A DNA stretch of 64,000 nt from Acridotheres tristis (GCA_037013685.1 CM072919.1:49744616-49808615); one strand, 5' to 3'; numbered from the stretch's first letter, positions 51,746-62,600 are shown. Program-made: numbers and translations. The notes: generated by a model from the letters alone, not told the origin.

Positions 51746-54700
51746 CAGGTACTAAAGAGGAAAAACTGAGGAGATAGAAAAAGTAGAAAAATTGATTACT
51801 GGGGAAGCAAAATGAAAAGTCTTTAAACTCTTGGGAAAGCACAGCATGAAGTCTCTCTATATCATAGATAGTGCGATTTCATGTTTTATTTTTCAAAATT
51901 GTATTGTTTCTCCAACATTCTCAACTTCATTAACCATTCTATTTGAAATGGATGAGAAGTCAGGGAATGAACTTTCCCTCCCTCTCCATCACAAACACGT
52001 ATAACAGCTCTTAAGCATCAAAATGAGATTCTCTTTTTTCCGTTTTTTTTTCCTTCAGGGAAAACTCAAACAAAACTGAATGGTCACGGAGTGATAATCT
52101 ACAAATCTGTTACCTAAAACACGCTATGTTATCTTGGGCAACTCTCAGTAGCATTCTCAACCAATTTGTAAAGGAAGCTCTGGTGCTGGAACACAAGAAT
52201 CACTTTTCAGCTCTCAAAACTTCTAATGTCTTCTGGTAAACACTGTGCAGTAAACTGTTTTCTTGTGCTTTGGCAGGTGGTCCGTTACTGTGCCGCAGCT
52301 TAGCCCTTCCTTCATGCAGATGACATTTTTTCAATTACTATTTTATTAAGTAAAATCAATAAAATAATAATAAAATGCAGTAAACAAATGCTTCTTAAAC
52401 ATCAAGAGCAATAGTTATTAGCATAAGACACACCCTCTCCACTCACACACGAGCTGTCACTCTTAAGCATATCTACAGCCCACTGCATGGCTGTCCAGCA
52501 GAAATCAATCTCCAACACACATTCCCCAAAGGATAACAAGCCCAGATCAATTGTAAGGATGAAGTGATAGAACTACTGCCTAAATCTGTGCACTATATTT
52601 TGCTTATGGTCTCCAGGCTGCAGTGAAGCCATGGAGGTGCCTTTGCTGTCATAGCACAGCCAGGCTTGTTGGCAAGTGGTGCCAACAAATTCTGGGGTCT
52701 TTGGCGCATCTGCCTTATCCATCAACTCCAAAGATTTACCACATAAAGTTTATGATGCCTGATCTTTGTGTGCCTGTCCAGGTCCAAGCATTATTTTTCT
52801 GGTATCATCCAATCATTTACCATGTCACTCATTTTTCTAGTTATTTCACTGATTTTCCCTTTTTATTATCAAAATCCTGTTGTGAGCAAACATGCTCTAT
52901 ATACAGACCAAAAAATTGTTATTGTTAAGACTGAAATGTAGATTCAAATAGTTGTTATTATTTCAGATCTAGGTAAAAGAAGAAAGTAAAATAATAATAA
53001 TAAAAGAGGTATACTACTATCTAAGAAAAATATCTACAACAATAACAGCATTATTATTATCATCATAATCATTATTATCATTATTATCATTATTATCATT
53101 ATTATCATTACTCCTCCTACAAAAAGTTTTGCTGGTGTCACACTTACTTGTCAACTGTTCTTCTGTGTTGTTAAGGTTCATGGAGTCACACTGGTGTTGT
53201 TTGAAGGAGAACAAGAGAAGAGTTGAAAAACAAAAAGTAATCGACCTCAGTTCTTAAACTAGGATTATGTTGCTATGGCTAGTTTCTTCTTCCCCAGCCT
53301 AGGAAGTGCCTGAGGTCACTTTAATATCTTTGCTAATATATTTTAAGATAATTTTTTCCCATCTCTGGTCTGCAAGTTCTTGTTATTTTTAATTTTACTG
53401 TATATGGCATGTCTTTTGCATATATCAGACTTATTTGTCTTTCCTCTTTGTTTCCACTCGAACTTGATTTTTTCCATTCCTGGTATGAAATTATTTAATG
53501 GCACAACAGAAGACTCTTTGCAACAGTAAAGTCTCAATTTCCAGTCCTGGACCCTTTGTTCAACAGCCTATGCTTTTTCTCTTCTATATTGTATTTTAAA
53601 TTCTCAGACCCATAGCCCCTGAAATGTGGTCTAGGTGAGCTAAGTTTTACCTGTGTTGTAGTAATAAATGGCTCAAGAAATATAGAGGATCAGACAGATA
53701 TCTGTTTGGCAGTGCAGGATTTGGGCTTAATGATAATTTACCCTTATCTATTAATAAAACAAATGTTTAAAAAATTCTGTATAAAACCTTCAGGTGTATC
53801 AAATGCCACAGTTCTTGAATTGCCTTACAATATTAGAATTCTTTTGCAACCTAATGCTACACAGCAAACTTAGAGATGATGATTTAAGGGAAAGTAATTT
53901 GATTTTAAAGAGACAAAACAATACTGCTTTAAAATCTCATTAATTCCTCATAGATTTTTATTCTTTTTTAATGACTTTCATGGGATGTAACAAAAATCTT
54001 CAATTTTTTTACTAGTCTTCCCAAGCCTACAGCAGTGTTATCTTATGAGTACATACTGATTGTTTTGCAATGCCTGCAAAAAAAGCACAAATTATCCTTG
54101 ATACCCTTCAATTACTTTCATTCCATTTGAGCATATTTTCTGTGCCAGCCTTTCAAAAAATGCATCACAGCCAGCATCTTGTTTACATTTAATGATAAAG
54201 TAGGCATTCTATTATTTTCCTTTTGCATGTATGAAACTATTGCCATGCAGCTCTTTAGAATGAGATAAAATTTTGAATTTACATAGTATTTTTGTTAGCT
54301 GCAGTTTTTTTGTGCAAAGATAAAATTCTATATATGTAGATGTTTTCTATGTACAATCAGTGACATCCAAGATATTGGGCAATCCAGTCACAATATTCTT
54401 TTTCTGTTTATTTTCTCAACAGAATTTCTGAGATGGCTGAAAAGTGAAAGCAAGACAGGTTCTACTCACATTTTTTAGACTAAGCAGAGTAGATACCATC
54501 ATTTGGCCATATGACAGTAATATTTCTTGCCAGCATCTCAAATGATTCTCTGCTTAAGTAATTAATAAGTTTACTATTTCTTGGGTGCAGGATATGGACA
54601 CAAAACATTTAATAACAAATGCATTATCAGGCTATTAAATTAAAGACTATAAAATTTTTGTATTTTACTTAGGCTAAAGCAGAATGCGTTTTTGCAAAAT

Positions 54701-56202
54701 CAGAGGAAAAAGTACTATAACCTTCAAAAGCAATAAAGACAGGTAATCTCAAGGACCAGTTATATAAAAAGCCCTTGCAATTTGATAAGATAAATAGGAT
54801 ATTAGCAAAAGCTAAATCCTTCTATAAATTATAGTCTACTGATTTTAGTACACAGCTTTTAGTAAAGAATATTATTCCTCCTTTTATGATTAAGTTTTTT
54901 CGTACTATAAGTCTTGCTGTGCTTAACAAATTAAAAACTCAGAGGTGCTGACACAAATTGTGCTTGTAAAAAACAATCTATATGTCAGCTATTAGATAAA
55001 TGTTGGACATTTATATAGTGTTTGAACTTCAAGTATTAACCTCAGTGCCATTGTCATGTGAATTTCCATTAGGTAAGTAAAAAAATCAACCCTAAAAAAG
55101 AAAAACTAAAAAAATTAAGCAAAGGGAATGATGTGAGGAAGAGCCAAGGTAAGGCACACAGGAAAAACCATAAACCAGATGAGGAATTGGCTTCCTGCAA
55201 GATCCTTATCTTATACAACAGTTCTAGGAAGATGTCCAAAACAGATACGTTTTACTGAGTACTGGATAGGACTTCTCACTCAGTTTGAGCAATTAATTTG
55301 AATTTTTGTGTCAACAGAATTGCAAAAGTGCATCGTCACTCATCCATGCACTGATAGGGCATATTCACCAAATATTAAAATACACAATCTAACAGATACA
55401 AACTCCTTTGAATTGAATAACATACTCATTAATTTTCAAACTAATCCTTGTTGCTGATGCAATAATGTTATTTTAGAACTATCAGCTGTAGATAAAGTGG
55501 GGACATAAAGAAGTATCCTGCATAATCCATTACAATTCAAATAGTAATTTTTACCTAATAATAATGTTTAACTATCACCCTGACTCTTAAATGCTTCTCA
55601 AGACTTCAGTAACTAATATACGAAGAAGTGTGTTTGGCTAATGCAGTTGTTGGCTGATACATCCCTGAATTTAAGAGTATGTACTCTAATGTTGAGCATT
55701 AGAATATATAGTCTTAAATTTGAACATACAAATTGTTCAGCAATTTCAAATCAGCATTATAAACAGGTACATATAGTGTAGTTACAGTTACTTTTTCATT
55801 TTTACAAGCTACATATAGGTTGCTTTTTCACAATGCAAGTATGTTGCTTCACTTTTTTACAAATGCAATAGTCATCTTATGTCCTTCTTGCATGAATTTT
55901 TGCATGCATAAATTAATCACCTGAAATTGTATCTAAGAATGCAAATCTTGTCTTAGGTTTGCTGGAAATCCTACAAAATACAGAGGAAAGGAGTGAAGGA
56001 ATACTATAAACAAACACTAATTGATTTGGAAAGAGAAATTACTATAGTAGTTCTATGCAAATCAAATCACTTAATGTTCTTCAACTAGCGCAAAGAGGAA
56101 GAATGGTCTCATGGCTAAGCAGTGAGATTTTTTCTTACAAATTTTCTTAGTTAAAGGCAAAATAATGGACCTAGTAGTGTAGCAGCTGTGGTTGTCTCAA
56201 AC
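51746..56202. other. Unique AT-rich intergenic sequence
   Basis: No gene, RNA gene or interspersed repeat is recognised, apart from the trinucleotide/hexanucleotide tract at 53,050-53,110. The 101-codon plus frame at 52,623-52,928 has no motif. Confidence 0.5.
53050..53110. repeat. (ATTATC)n tract
   Basis: About 60 bases of ATT and ATTATC units, with the Asn/Asp-rich minus frame across it being an artefact. Confidence 0.9.
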
Positions 56203-57240
56203 AGAATCATAGACTAATCAATATTCAGAGATTTTCAAGATGACTCCAACCATCCACCTAGCACTGCCACTGGAACCACTAAACCACATCACCCTGTGTC
56301 AGGTCCAGGTATCTACCTCCTGGGATGGTGACTCCACCACCTCCCTGGGCAACCTATTCCAATGCCTGACCACTCACATACTTTTTCTTGTATCTAATCT
56401 GAATCTTCCACCTTCAGGTTAGGACCATTTCCTCTTGTCCTTTCATTGTAGGCATGGTAAAAAGAGACTGGCCTCCACCTACTAAAACCTCTTTTAAGGT
56501 AGTTGTTGAGAGAGATGAGGTCTCTCCTGAGCCTTCAGTTTTTGGGACTAAACACACCCTGCTTCCTCACCCATTCCTTATAAGAACGTGATGTGAGAGG
56601 ACCCAAACTGAACACAGTGTGCTCAAGGTGCAGCCTTAACCATGCTGAGCACAGGAGGATGATAATTTCCCTATTTCTGCTGGCAACACTATTCCTGATG
56701 CAGGCCACTATGCCATTGGCCTTCTTGGCTACCTTGGCACTCTATTGGCTCATGTTCAGCTGGCTGTTAAGCAGCACTCCCAAGTCCATTTCTGCTGAAT
56801 AGTTCTCAAGCCACTTTTCTCCAAGCCTGTAGAAATGCCTGGGGTTGTTGCAACTCAAGTGTCTGATACCCTGGTTGTCCTAAATGTGCCATGTAATGGC
56901 ATTCAGAATGTTCTCTTCCATAACCTTGCCTGGAAGCAAGGTAATGCTGACAGTCCTGGCACTCATTTTGCAGAATCCCATAAATATTCTGTAGGGGGAT
57001 GTGAGGAGGGAGGCCAAGAGTGGATTCATTTACCACCCCAGGAAAGAACCTCTCTCCATCCTGCCCCATCTCCTAGGTTCCCTCCTGTATGCTGTGGATC
57101 CTCAGATCCTCTAGTGCTCCTTAACCTTTCCACCTCCTCTTTGGTTTGTACCACGAAACTCAGCAAATCATCTACTTGCTGTCACCTCACACAAGTATTA
57201 TAGCTATTATGCTACCTGGACCCTTGCATATTTCCACAAC
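56203..57240 (-). mobile_element. CR1: CR1 LINE fragment with internal deletions
   Basis: The plus strand starts CAGAATCATAGACTAATCA and continues through CCAACCATCCACCTAGCA, CCTGGGCAACCTATTCCAAT and GCCTTCTTGGCTACCTTGG to TGCCTGGGGTTGTTGCAA. These are reverse-complement CR1 3' and ORF2 C-terminal landmarks. At about 56,855 it jumps to a more 5' part of the polymerase region (CATGTAATGGCATTCAGAAT, CCATAACCTTGCCTGGAAGC). The right end beyond 57,000 is too diverged to place confidently. Confidence 0.85.
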
Positions 57241-57415
57241 AGCTCCGTTTTCATTGCCACATCCTTTCTGATATATACAGATGGCCTAGCACCCTGCAGA
57301 ATAGGAACCATTCTTGAATTCTTTTGAGTTCTGATGGGAGGGAGACCAAGCTGTGCTGCTCACCCTGCCTTGTGCAAAGCGCTGTGCCCTCCTAGAATGA
57401 CACTCCCCCTTTGTG

Positions 57416-57419
57416 CTCC
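57416..57419. repeat. Target site duplication of the ERV, left
   Basis: CTCC immediately left of the LTR, repeated as CTCC at 63,258-63,261 immediately right of the other LTR. A 4-bp duplication is typical of gamma-like retroviral integrases. Confidence 0.75.
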
Positions 57420-57479
57420 TGATGCCTTGAGGAGCTGGAACAGAGGCTATACACAGAGTTGAGGGGAATAAAATGGGTA

Positions 57480-57485
57480 TTTATT
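57480..57485 (-). promoter_or_regulatory. Polyadenylation signal in ERV 3' LTR
   Basis: AATAAA on the minus strand, about 60 bases before the LTR end. This is the expected position for the R/U5 boundary region, and it is also preserved in the 5' LTR. Confidence 0.7.
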
Positions 57486-57586
57486 GAGAGGCCTACAAAA
57501 GGCCTACAAAAGCCACACCCTAGCAGGCCCCTGCCTGGATGGCTCCAAGATGGAAGCAAAGGAGGGCTTGGTCTCAAAATCTCACA

Positions 57587-57594
57587 CTTTTATA
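57587..57594 (-). promoter_or_regulatory. TATA box in ERV 3' LTR
   Basis: TATAAAAG on the minus strand, about 105 bases upstream of the AATAAA. The matching position in the 5' LTR (63,069-63,076) reads TATAACAG. Confidence 0.7.
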
Positions 57595-57775
57595 GGTTTT
57601 GGTTCATTTGCATGAACCCGCCCCCTCTTTCCATGTTGTTTATGCTTAGGGCCTGAAGTTTGCAGAAACTGTCCTTGAGTTCTCAACTGGGATAGGACTG
57701 TTTTGTCTTCATCACCCTAGCACATCAGAAAAGCACATCCAAGCAGAACATAAAAACTTAAAACTAAAGGCATCA

Positions 57776-57787
57776 TTTCCCCCCTTT
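57776..57787 (-). promoter_or_regulatory. Polypurine tract
   Basis: AAAGGGGGGAAA on the minus strand, directly against the start of the 3' LTR. This is the retroviral plus-strand DNA primer site and it confirms both the minus orientation and the LTR boundary. Confidence 0.9.
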
Positions 57788-57823
57788 AGAGGCTCGACAA
57801 GGCCTCTGCCTTGTCGAGTCTCT
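57788..57823 (-). other. 16-bp hairpin abutting the polypurine tract
   Basis: Inverted repeat with AGAGGCTCGACAAGGC as left arm, CTCT as loop and GCCTTGTCGAGTCTCT as right arm. All 16 positions pair, one of them as G-U. The left arm ends one base from the polypurine tract. In viral RNA it would sit immediately 5' of the plus-strand primer. Confidence 0.85.
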
Positions 57824-58080
57824 ATTCTAAATATTACTAACAACAAGTATTTAATTACAGATAAGTGACTAGTAATAAATATCTAACATTAGATAAATAC
57901 CTAGTAGTAAATACATACTTAATAATAAACATAAACATAACATAAACAAAATAATAATAAATAAACATCTAACCAGAATAATATCTTACACAATCAAATG
58001 TTATGTAAAAGAAAAGTAATTAGACCCAGAAAAGGAACCACTTAAAATATACTATCATTTCCACCAGTCTTTGTTGATAC
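57824..58080 (-). other. AT-rich ERV 3' non-coding segment
   Basis: A/T-rich sequence with repeated AATAAAC/ATAAACAT-like words and no open frame of note. It lies between the integrase remnant and the polypurine hairpin, so it is probably the viral 3' non-coding region after loss of env. Confidence 0.5.
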
Positions 58081-58250
58081 GATTGTTCAAGAGCAGAAGC
58101 TTTCTTAATTCTGGAGCAGTGAATCCAGGGTCCTCTGCCAGCAACTTTGAGTGAAGGTAGTCAGCAGGACTTTAAATGGTCCTTTCTACTTGGCTTGTAG
58201 AGGATCACAGTCCCACCCCTTCACATAGACCAGGCTGGAACGGATGTGCA
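58081..58250 (-). pseudogene. pol: Integrase C-terminal domain remnant
   Basis: On the minus strand the sequence encodes HPFQPG, then in another register a VYVKGWDCDPLQAK stretch. A TAG stop follows, then KGPFKVLLTTFT. The order HPFQPG...VYVK.W...K.KGPF.VLLTT is the signature of the SH3-like C-terminal domain of gamma-type integrases. There is at least one frameshift between the two blocks, a stop where a Trp codon is usual, and a further frameshift after the LLTT block. The catalytic DDE core and the zinc domain are absent. Its position, 3' of the Env transmembrane remnant, is not the normal pol-env order. Confidence 0.75.
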
Positions 58251-58276
58251 GATGTGTCCAGTCCTGTGCTTTTATT

Positions 58277-58277
<1 letters not shown>

Positions 58278-58311
<34 letters not shown>

Positions 58312-58321
58312 CTCCCCCCCC

Positions 58322-58380
<59 letters not shown>

Positions 58381-58393
58381 CCCCCCCCCCCCT
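58278..58393. repeat. Long C homopolymer tract
   Basis: About 115 bases almost entirely C, with a few T interruptions at the left, one A near 58,322 and one G at 58,380. The minus strand is a G tract. It separates the integrase remnant from a GC-rich segment. The Pro-rich and Gly-rich frames across it are artefacts. Its length makes it prone to sequencing and assembly error. Confidence 0.95.
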
Positions 58394-58610
58394 CTCGCCT
58401 CTGCGGTCGCGGGGTGAGAAGCGCCGTGTCACTGTGCGTCTGGATAGCACAATGTAACTCTGGAACTTCTGGAGCTTCTGCAAAGTGAAACTTAAAGCCA
58501 TTAAATAACACTGTAAATCATCACTGTTTCTTTTTCATGTGAAGAATCCATCTGGATTGTATGTTAACTTTTGCTTCCTTACTATAAGAATGATCAAACA
58601 ATGAAACATA
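58394..58610. other. ERV-internal segment of unknown origin
   Basis: It begins GC-rich (GCGGTCGCGGGGTGAGAAGC) and becomes AT-rich. It could be diverged env or foreign sequence; no motif decides it. Confidence 0.3.
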
Positions 58611-58773
58611 TTTGCCCAGAGAGGTTGTGCTGTCTCCATCTGTGGAGATGGTCAAAGCCCAGCTGAACGCAGTCCTGGGCAATCTGTTCTAGGTGACCTT
58701 GCTTGAGCAGGTGGGTTCAGACTAAATAAAACCTCTCAAGAGGTCCCTTCCAAACTCAACCATTCTGTGGCTC
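58611..58773 (+). mobile_element. CR1: CR1 LINE 3' end inside the ERV
   Basis: TGCCCAGAGAGGTTGTGCTG, CCTGGGCAATCTGTTCTAGG, TGACCTTGCTTGAGCAGG, AGAGGTCCCTTCCAAACTC and AACCATTCTGTGGCTC are ordered CR1 3' landmarks in sense orientation, antisense to the ERV. About 160 bases remain. It either inserted into the provirus or arrived with the rearranged segment. Confidence 0.93.
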
Positions 58774-59006
58774 ATGCCATCTGCAGCCTGTTTGGCCTTT
58801 CCTCCTCTCCTGGATGGCCCTCTGCTAACAGAGAAGGCCATCCCTTTCATCAAGGTCTGGCATGGTGTGTGTCCCCACTGCTCAACACCTACTGGGCTGC
58901 AGCCAACAACGGAGCCAAATGATCTTCTTGGTGGCAAACACAGAGGCCAACTCAGTCTTGCCCTCGATTATTTCATGAGGGTCTCAGCCAGCCCTGCTCT
59001 TTTCAC

Positions 59007-59180
59007 CTAGTTATCAAAGCGGAGCTTCACCTGCCTCATCTGGTAACAAGTGGCTACCAAAGCAAAGATTTGCATTAACAGTGTAACTACAATGCAGAGC
59101 AGCAGCACGTTGAAAATGCCAGTGGTCATGGGGAGCCAGCCAAAAGGAACATCCCCTCAGTGGTTCTCCTACCCTCTTAA
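59007..59180 (-). pseudogene. env: Env transmembrane-subunit remnant
   Basis: A minus frame ending at a TAG (59,007-59,009) encodes a GWLPMTTGIFNV stretch, then an uninterrupted hydrophobic run of about 25 residues (Leu, Val, Ile, Cys, Phe). A short basic tail follows. That is the layout of a membrane-spanning segment and truncated cytoplasmic tail of a retroviral TM subunit. A TGA occurs in this frame just upstream, near 59,160. The immunosuppressive-region and CX6CC motifs are not visible. The neighbouring 59,014-59,295 frame overlaps it in another register and may hold displaced upstream TM sequence. It cannot make a functional protein. Confidence 0.6.
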
Positions 59181-59419
59181 TTTGTTCCATTCCTTGTTTT
59201 ATAACTTTACCATCATGGTGAACTGTTATTAGGATCTTTTTAGCTTTGACCTTGGCATTTTCTGGCAGCTGGTGCAGATTTGCATGGTCTAACATTTCTT
59301 TTACAAGTGTTTTTGTTTATACACAAAACCACAGTCTCTAACTGTAGTTACATTAAATATACACGTATTTAAGTTACTAAACGGTCTGGTTCCAAGCTTC
59401 CAAGCTTCCAATTCTTCTT
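59181..59419 (-). other. Unassigned ERV interior between protease and Env remnants
   Basis: Decayed sequence with frames broken by several stops; includes a frame reading DHANLHQLPENAKVKAKK that may be env ectodomain but has no diagnostic motif. The protease similarity ends near 59,420, marking a deletion junction that removes the polymerase. Confidence 0.4.
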
Positions 59420-59640
59420 CTTCTCCCCAGCAATGGTTCTGGGGAGTTAAGCTTGTAAAGGAAGTGATGCTTCCCCAGTTTGAATTCCAAAGGTTGGAAG
59501 AAAGGCCATGTTTCCCTTACCCCAGTCACCCCAACAACATGTACAGTGTTGTGACTCAGTTTCCTTTCTAAGGTATTTAACATAGAATATGCTGCTCCAG
59601 AATCTACAAAAAATTAGTCAATGTCAACTTTCCCCACCTT
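59420..59640 (-). pseudogene. pro: Retroviral protease remnant
   Basis: The minus strand encodes FVDSGAAYSML with the aspartyl protease DSG triad at 59,596-59,604, then a VTGVRETWPFFQPLEFKLG stretch and a PLLG motif before the junction. The order (D[ST]GA, flap-region residues, PLLGR) matches gamma-type proteases. The usual D-T-G is D-S-G here, which some families tolerate. About 75 codons are recognisable. The flap and alpha-helix region is followed by a low-complexity RRRR stretch and then unrelated sequence, so the normal transition to reverse transcriptase is missing. Confidence 0.75.
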
Positions 59641-59754
59641 AGTTATAATCAAGGTCTGTGCTGGGGGAATAGCCCTTGGTCACCATCACTCAGAGCCTGA
59701 GGCACTTGAGGTTTGTACTACTGAGAGTTGGGGGACTGAGGATTTTTCTTTTAA

Positions 59755-61700
59755 CAGTAGACAGTCCTTTTTCCAATGTCTCCACTTTCTACAGTATGCC
59801 CACTGGTCCTTCTGTGTAGAGGAAGCTTTGTTGGGTGACTTTTCCTGAGTCGCCTTCTAACTAAGTTGGGATTTAACTCTTTCAGTTGGACCCCTATCTT
59901 GAAACACCTTCCAGGCAACCTCTAGCAGTCTCTCCATATCTAGGACCCCCTCTCTCTTTTGCAGCTTCCTTCTTATATCATTTGAAGCCTGACCCATAAA
60001 CAACAAAACCAAATGTGCTTTACCATCAGCTGATTCAGGGTCTAGATCAGTATATTTGATAGCAGTTTCTCTTAACCTGTTCAAACAATCAGATGGTGAT
60101 TCATCATAATTTTGTCTTACGTCATAAAGCTTTGACCAATTTAAAGCTTTAGTTACTCCATGTTTTACCCCATATACCACAAGACTTTGATATCGTTTTA
60201 GCCTCTCCATGTGTTCCGGTATATTTAGATCCCCCCAGGATTCTCAAGGGGAAATATCTGAGTGACAGTGCCTTGAAGCAATCCACTGGCTATACTCCCC
60301 TCCACAGAGGTTATGATGGCTTTATTAACCATCTGTCTCTCAGTGGGGTCGAGTAATGTATCTAACATGGAGTTTAAGTCTGCCCAGTCAGGGTTTTGTG
60401 AGTTAATAGCCTGTTCCACCAATTTTGCCACTTTATTTGGGTTCTCTTTATATTTTCCTACAGTAGTTTTCCACTGCTCTAACTCTATAAGGGAGTATGG
60501 AACTTTCACGTATACTGGCCCCTGATTACCAACTGTCTGCTGTAAGTGGGCTTGCAAAATTGGTACTCTTTCTCTCTCCCTTTTTGATCTAGTATGGTAA
60601 GCAATTGGGCTAGGCTCTCTGAGGGCTTTTCTTGCTATCTTTCCCCTCCTCCGCCTGTTTAAGCCAGCAATAATCTCATCCATTTCCTCGGCCTCCTCTT
60701 CCTCCTCAGAGTCATTTGAGTAAGAGCTGTCTGACTCTGTTGTAGCAAGGAGTCTACCTTGGCTATTCCCAATCCTAGAAAGCATCATACAAGACCTGTT
60801 ACGGTGTTGCTCTTGGGCTGTGTGTCTGCGATCTTTGATGATGTCACCTTCCAAGGCAGCTCCCTGGCCTTTGGAGTTGCCATGGCACCTCACAGGCCTG
60901 AGAACGGAGGTGGCATTGCTCCCCCCATGGGAGGTTCCCTCTCCGTCTTCCCTGTAAAAGGCCCTGCCCCCCGGCCTGTCCCCTCAGGGTGGTGCCAAGG
61001 GCTGCACACACTGGTTATCTCCTTCCCCCTTCCCCACCTCTCCGGCTGGTGCCGGAGGCGGCGGGGGCAGTGTCCATTGCTGCCAAGGCCTTCGTCCTCC
61101 TCCTCCTTCACTGACCGGGGCCCCACCTGAGCTGTGCTGGCCCTTGTCCCTCTCTGCAGCGGTGCTGGAGGAGGGGCCATGCCCTGGCCTGAGCCCGTGC
61201 CTAGCGCGGCCAGGACCAATCCTGTTCTCATGGCATGAGCAACCAGGTCCATCTCTGCCTCCTCTAAATTTTTATACGTGTTTCTGAAAGTTGGCTCTTT
61301 CTTTTTTACCTTTTAAGACTAATATATGTTCTTTCTATCTTGGTCCTGCTCACATGCTAATACCTTAAAAAGCCGGGCATACTCTAACTCTGCAAAAGAT
61401 CTATCCCCGCATATTCAGGATATGAAACTTGATATTAATTTTCAGTCTAAACTTCCAAATTTAGACCACATTTCTCTTTTATCTAGTTCATATGTTGGCC
61501 ACATTTTCTCTGAGAGTCTAATACGTTTAGGTTTTAAAAGTATAGACTCTTTCCCGATTAAATTCGCCCAATTTTTCAATATTAACCCCAAGGGCTATCT
61601 CTTGGAATACTACCATTATCATGTTCACCAGAAAATACACAATCCATTCTGATGTCCAAAAATAAAGACTAAAAGATACAAACAGAGACTTGGTGTTAGA
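59755..61700 (-). pseudogene. gag: Decayed retroviral gag (matrix, proline-rich, capsid, nucleocapsid)
   Basis: In coding order: a matrix remnant at about 61,660-61,330 with the EFNRERVYT, MWPTYELD and FGSLD landmarks and stops; a Pro/Gly-rich segment in the 61,252-60,890 frame, like p12; an acidic and basic linker (SDSSYSNDSEEEEEAEEMDE, then RRRRGK); the N-terminal capsid in the 60,893-60,225 frame with PYSLIELEQWKTTVGKY; the C-terminal capsid in the 60,210-59,857 frame with DESPSDCLNRLRETAIKYTD and DIRRKLQKREG; and a nucleocapsid zinc knuckle at 59,761-59,802. A register change in a G run near 60,230 splits capsid. Capsid layout is MLV-like, supporting class I. Confidence 0.9.
59761..59802 (-). 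other. Degenerate nucleocapsid zinc knuckle
   Basis: Fourteen codons read W-A-Y-C-R-K-W-R-H-W-K-K-D-C on the minus strand. Spacing matches C-X2-C-X4-H-X4-C, with the first Cys replaced by Trp and the usual Gly before His replaced by Arg. One zinc ligand is lost. Confidence 0.8.
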
Positions 61701-61748
61701 ACTTGCAACTCTCAGAACCACAGTGCAGAAACTAATGAGCTGCACCAC

Positions 61749-62557
61749 TGTTATGAATGATGTTCTATTTTTTCTAATTTATCAAGCAACAAGATTAAAT
61801 TTAATAGTAAGTTTTTAATAGTAACAAAATGAATACAATCAAAGTATTGGAGATGACAATTAAAGTATTGGAAACAATCAAAGTGCATATATTTAAGAAT
61901 ATACAAAATTTGGCAGTAAGTAATTTAGTATAATTGAGGTTCGTATAAAGCATAAGCAAAACTGACCGGGGTGGGGCCCCCTCTGACCGGGGATACGGGG
62001 AGTGGCTCGCCATTCCTCACCTACCGAAGCATCCAGGCTAACAATCCCACTTATATACTGTAGGCTACAGAAGTTTCTAGAAAACCCCTCCTAGTTTCTA
62101 TTCCTAAAATCTACGTCACTATGTTGTAGGGCCCATGCTCTACTAATGGGTTAGGGGGTCTCTCATCCTTTTGAGGGTCTTATTTCCGATGAAGGCTCAT
62201 TGTCTTCATCAGTGACCGAGGTGTGACCTGCAGGTAGCGCAGGCGCACTGTGTGACTGAGCAGATGTTTTCCATAACAAGACTTTAATTGAGTCCCATGC
62301 TTGGAATCATCCCATTTTGGCCCATTTCAAGGTCAAAACTTTCTATTTCTAGATGCTGCTTGTCAGACCTACGTCCTTCTACTATCCTTGTTTGACTTTC
62401 TTCCAACTTCCTTCTTCGACTCCCAACATCTGGAAGATATCCTTTGCCCTGTCTCACCTATCTCCCCCCTCACTCTGTAACAATTGTCTTCTATTGATCT
62501 AAATACAATTTTGTTAATATAGTTACAACCTAATTAGCACGAATCACATTTATCACA
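61749..62557 (-). mobile_element. Solo LTR, copy 2 (nested in the ERV leader/gag)
   Basis: An 809-base element, the reverse complement of the 21,778-22,581 LTR. By eye there are about 13 substitutions and two small indels between them. Flanks repeat CCAC (61,745-61,748 and 62,558-62,561), or CACCAC if the outer two bases are counted as target. It interrupts the ERV between its leader and matrix coding region, so it is younger than the ERV. No internal sequence of its own provirus remains. Confidence 0.92.
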
Positions 62558-62600
62558 CCACCTTTTGGCTTTAGGTCAAGTGGCACTACAATTTAATCCT

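Larger units (their letters stand above)
57420..57775 (-). mobile_element. ERV 3' LTR
   Basis: 356 bases with 7-bp terminal inverted repeats, TGATGCC and GGCATCA. It differs from the 5' LTR at about 14 positions (near 3.9%) with no gaps. On the minus strand it carries a TATAAAAG box (57,587-57,594) and an AATAAA signal (57,480-57,485). A tandem GGCCTACAAAA pair lies near 57,492-57,514. Confidence 0.95.

Noticed and set aside
58176..58511. Poly-proline and poly-glycine frames
   Set aside because: Direct translation of the C homopolymer.
60759..61130. Plus-strand Pro-rich frame antisense to gag
   Set aside because: Shadow of the GC-rich proline-rich gag segment; gag features on the minus strand explain the sequence.
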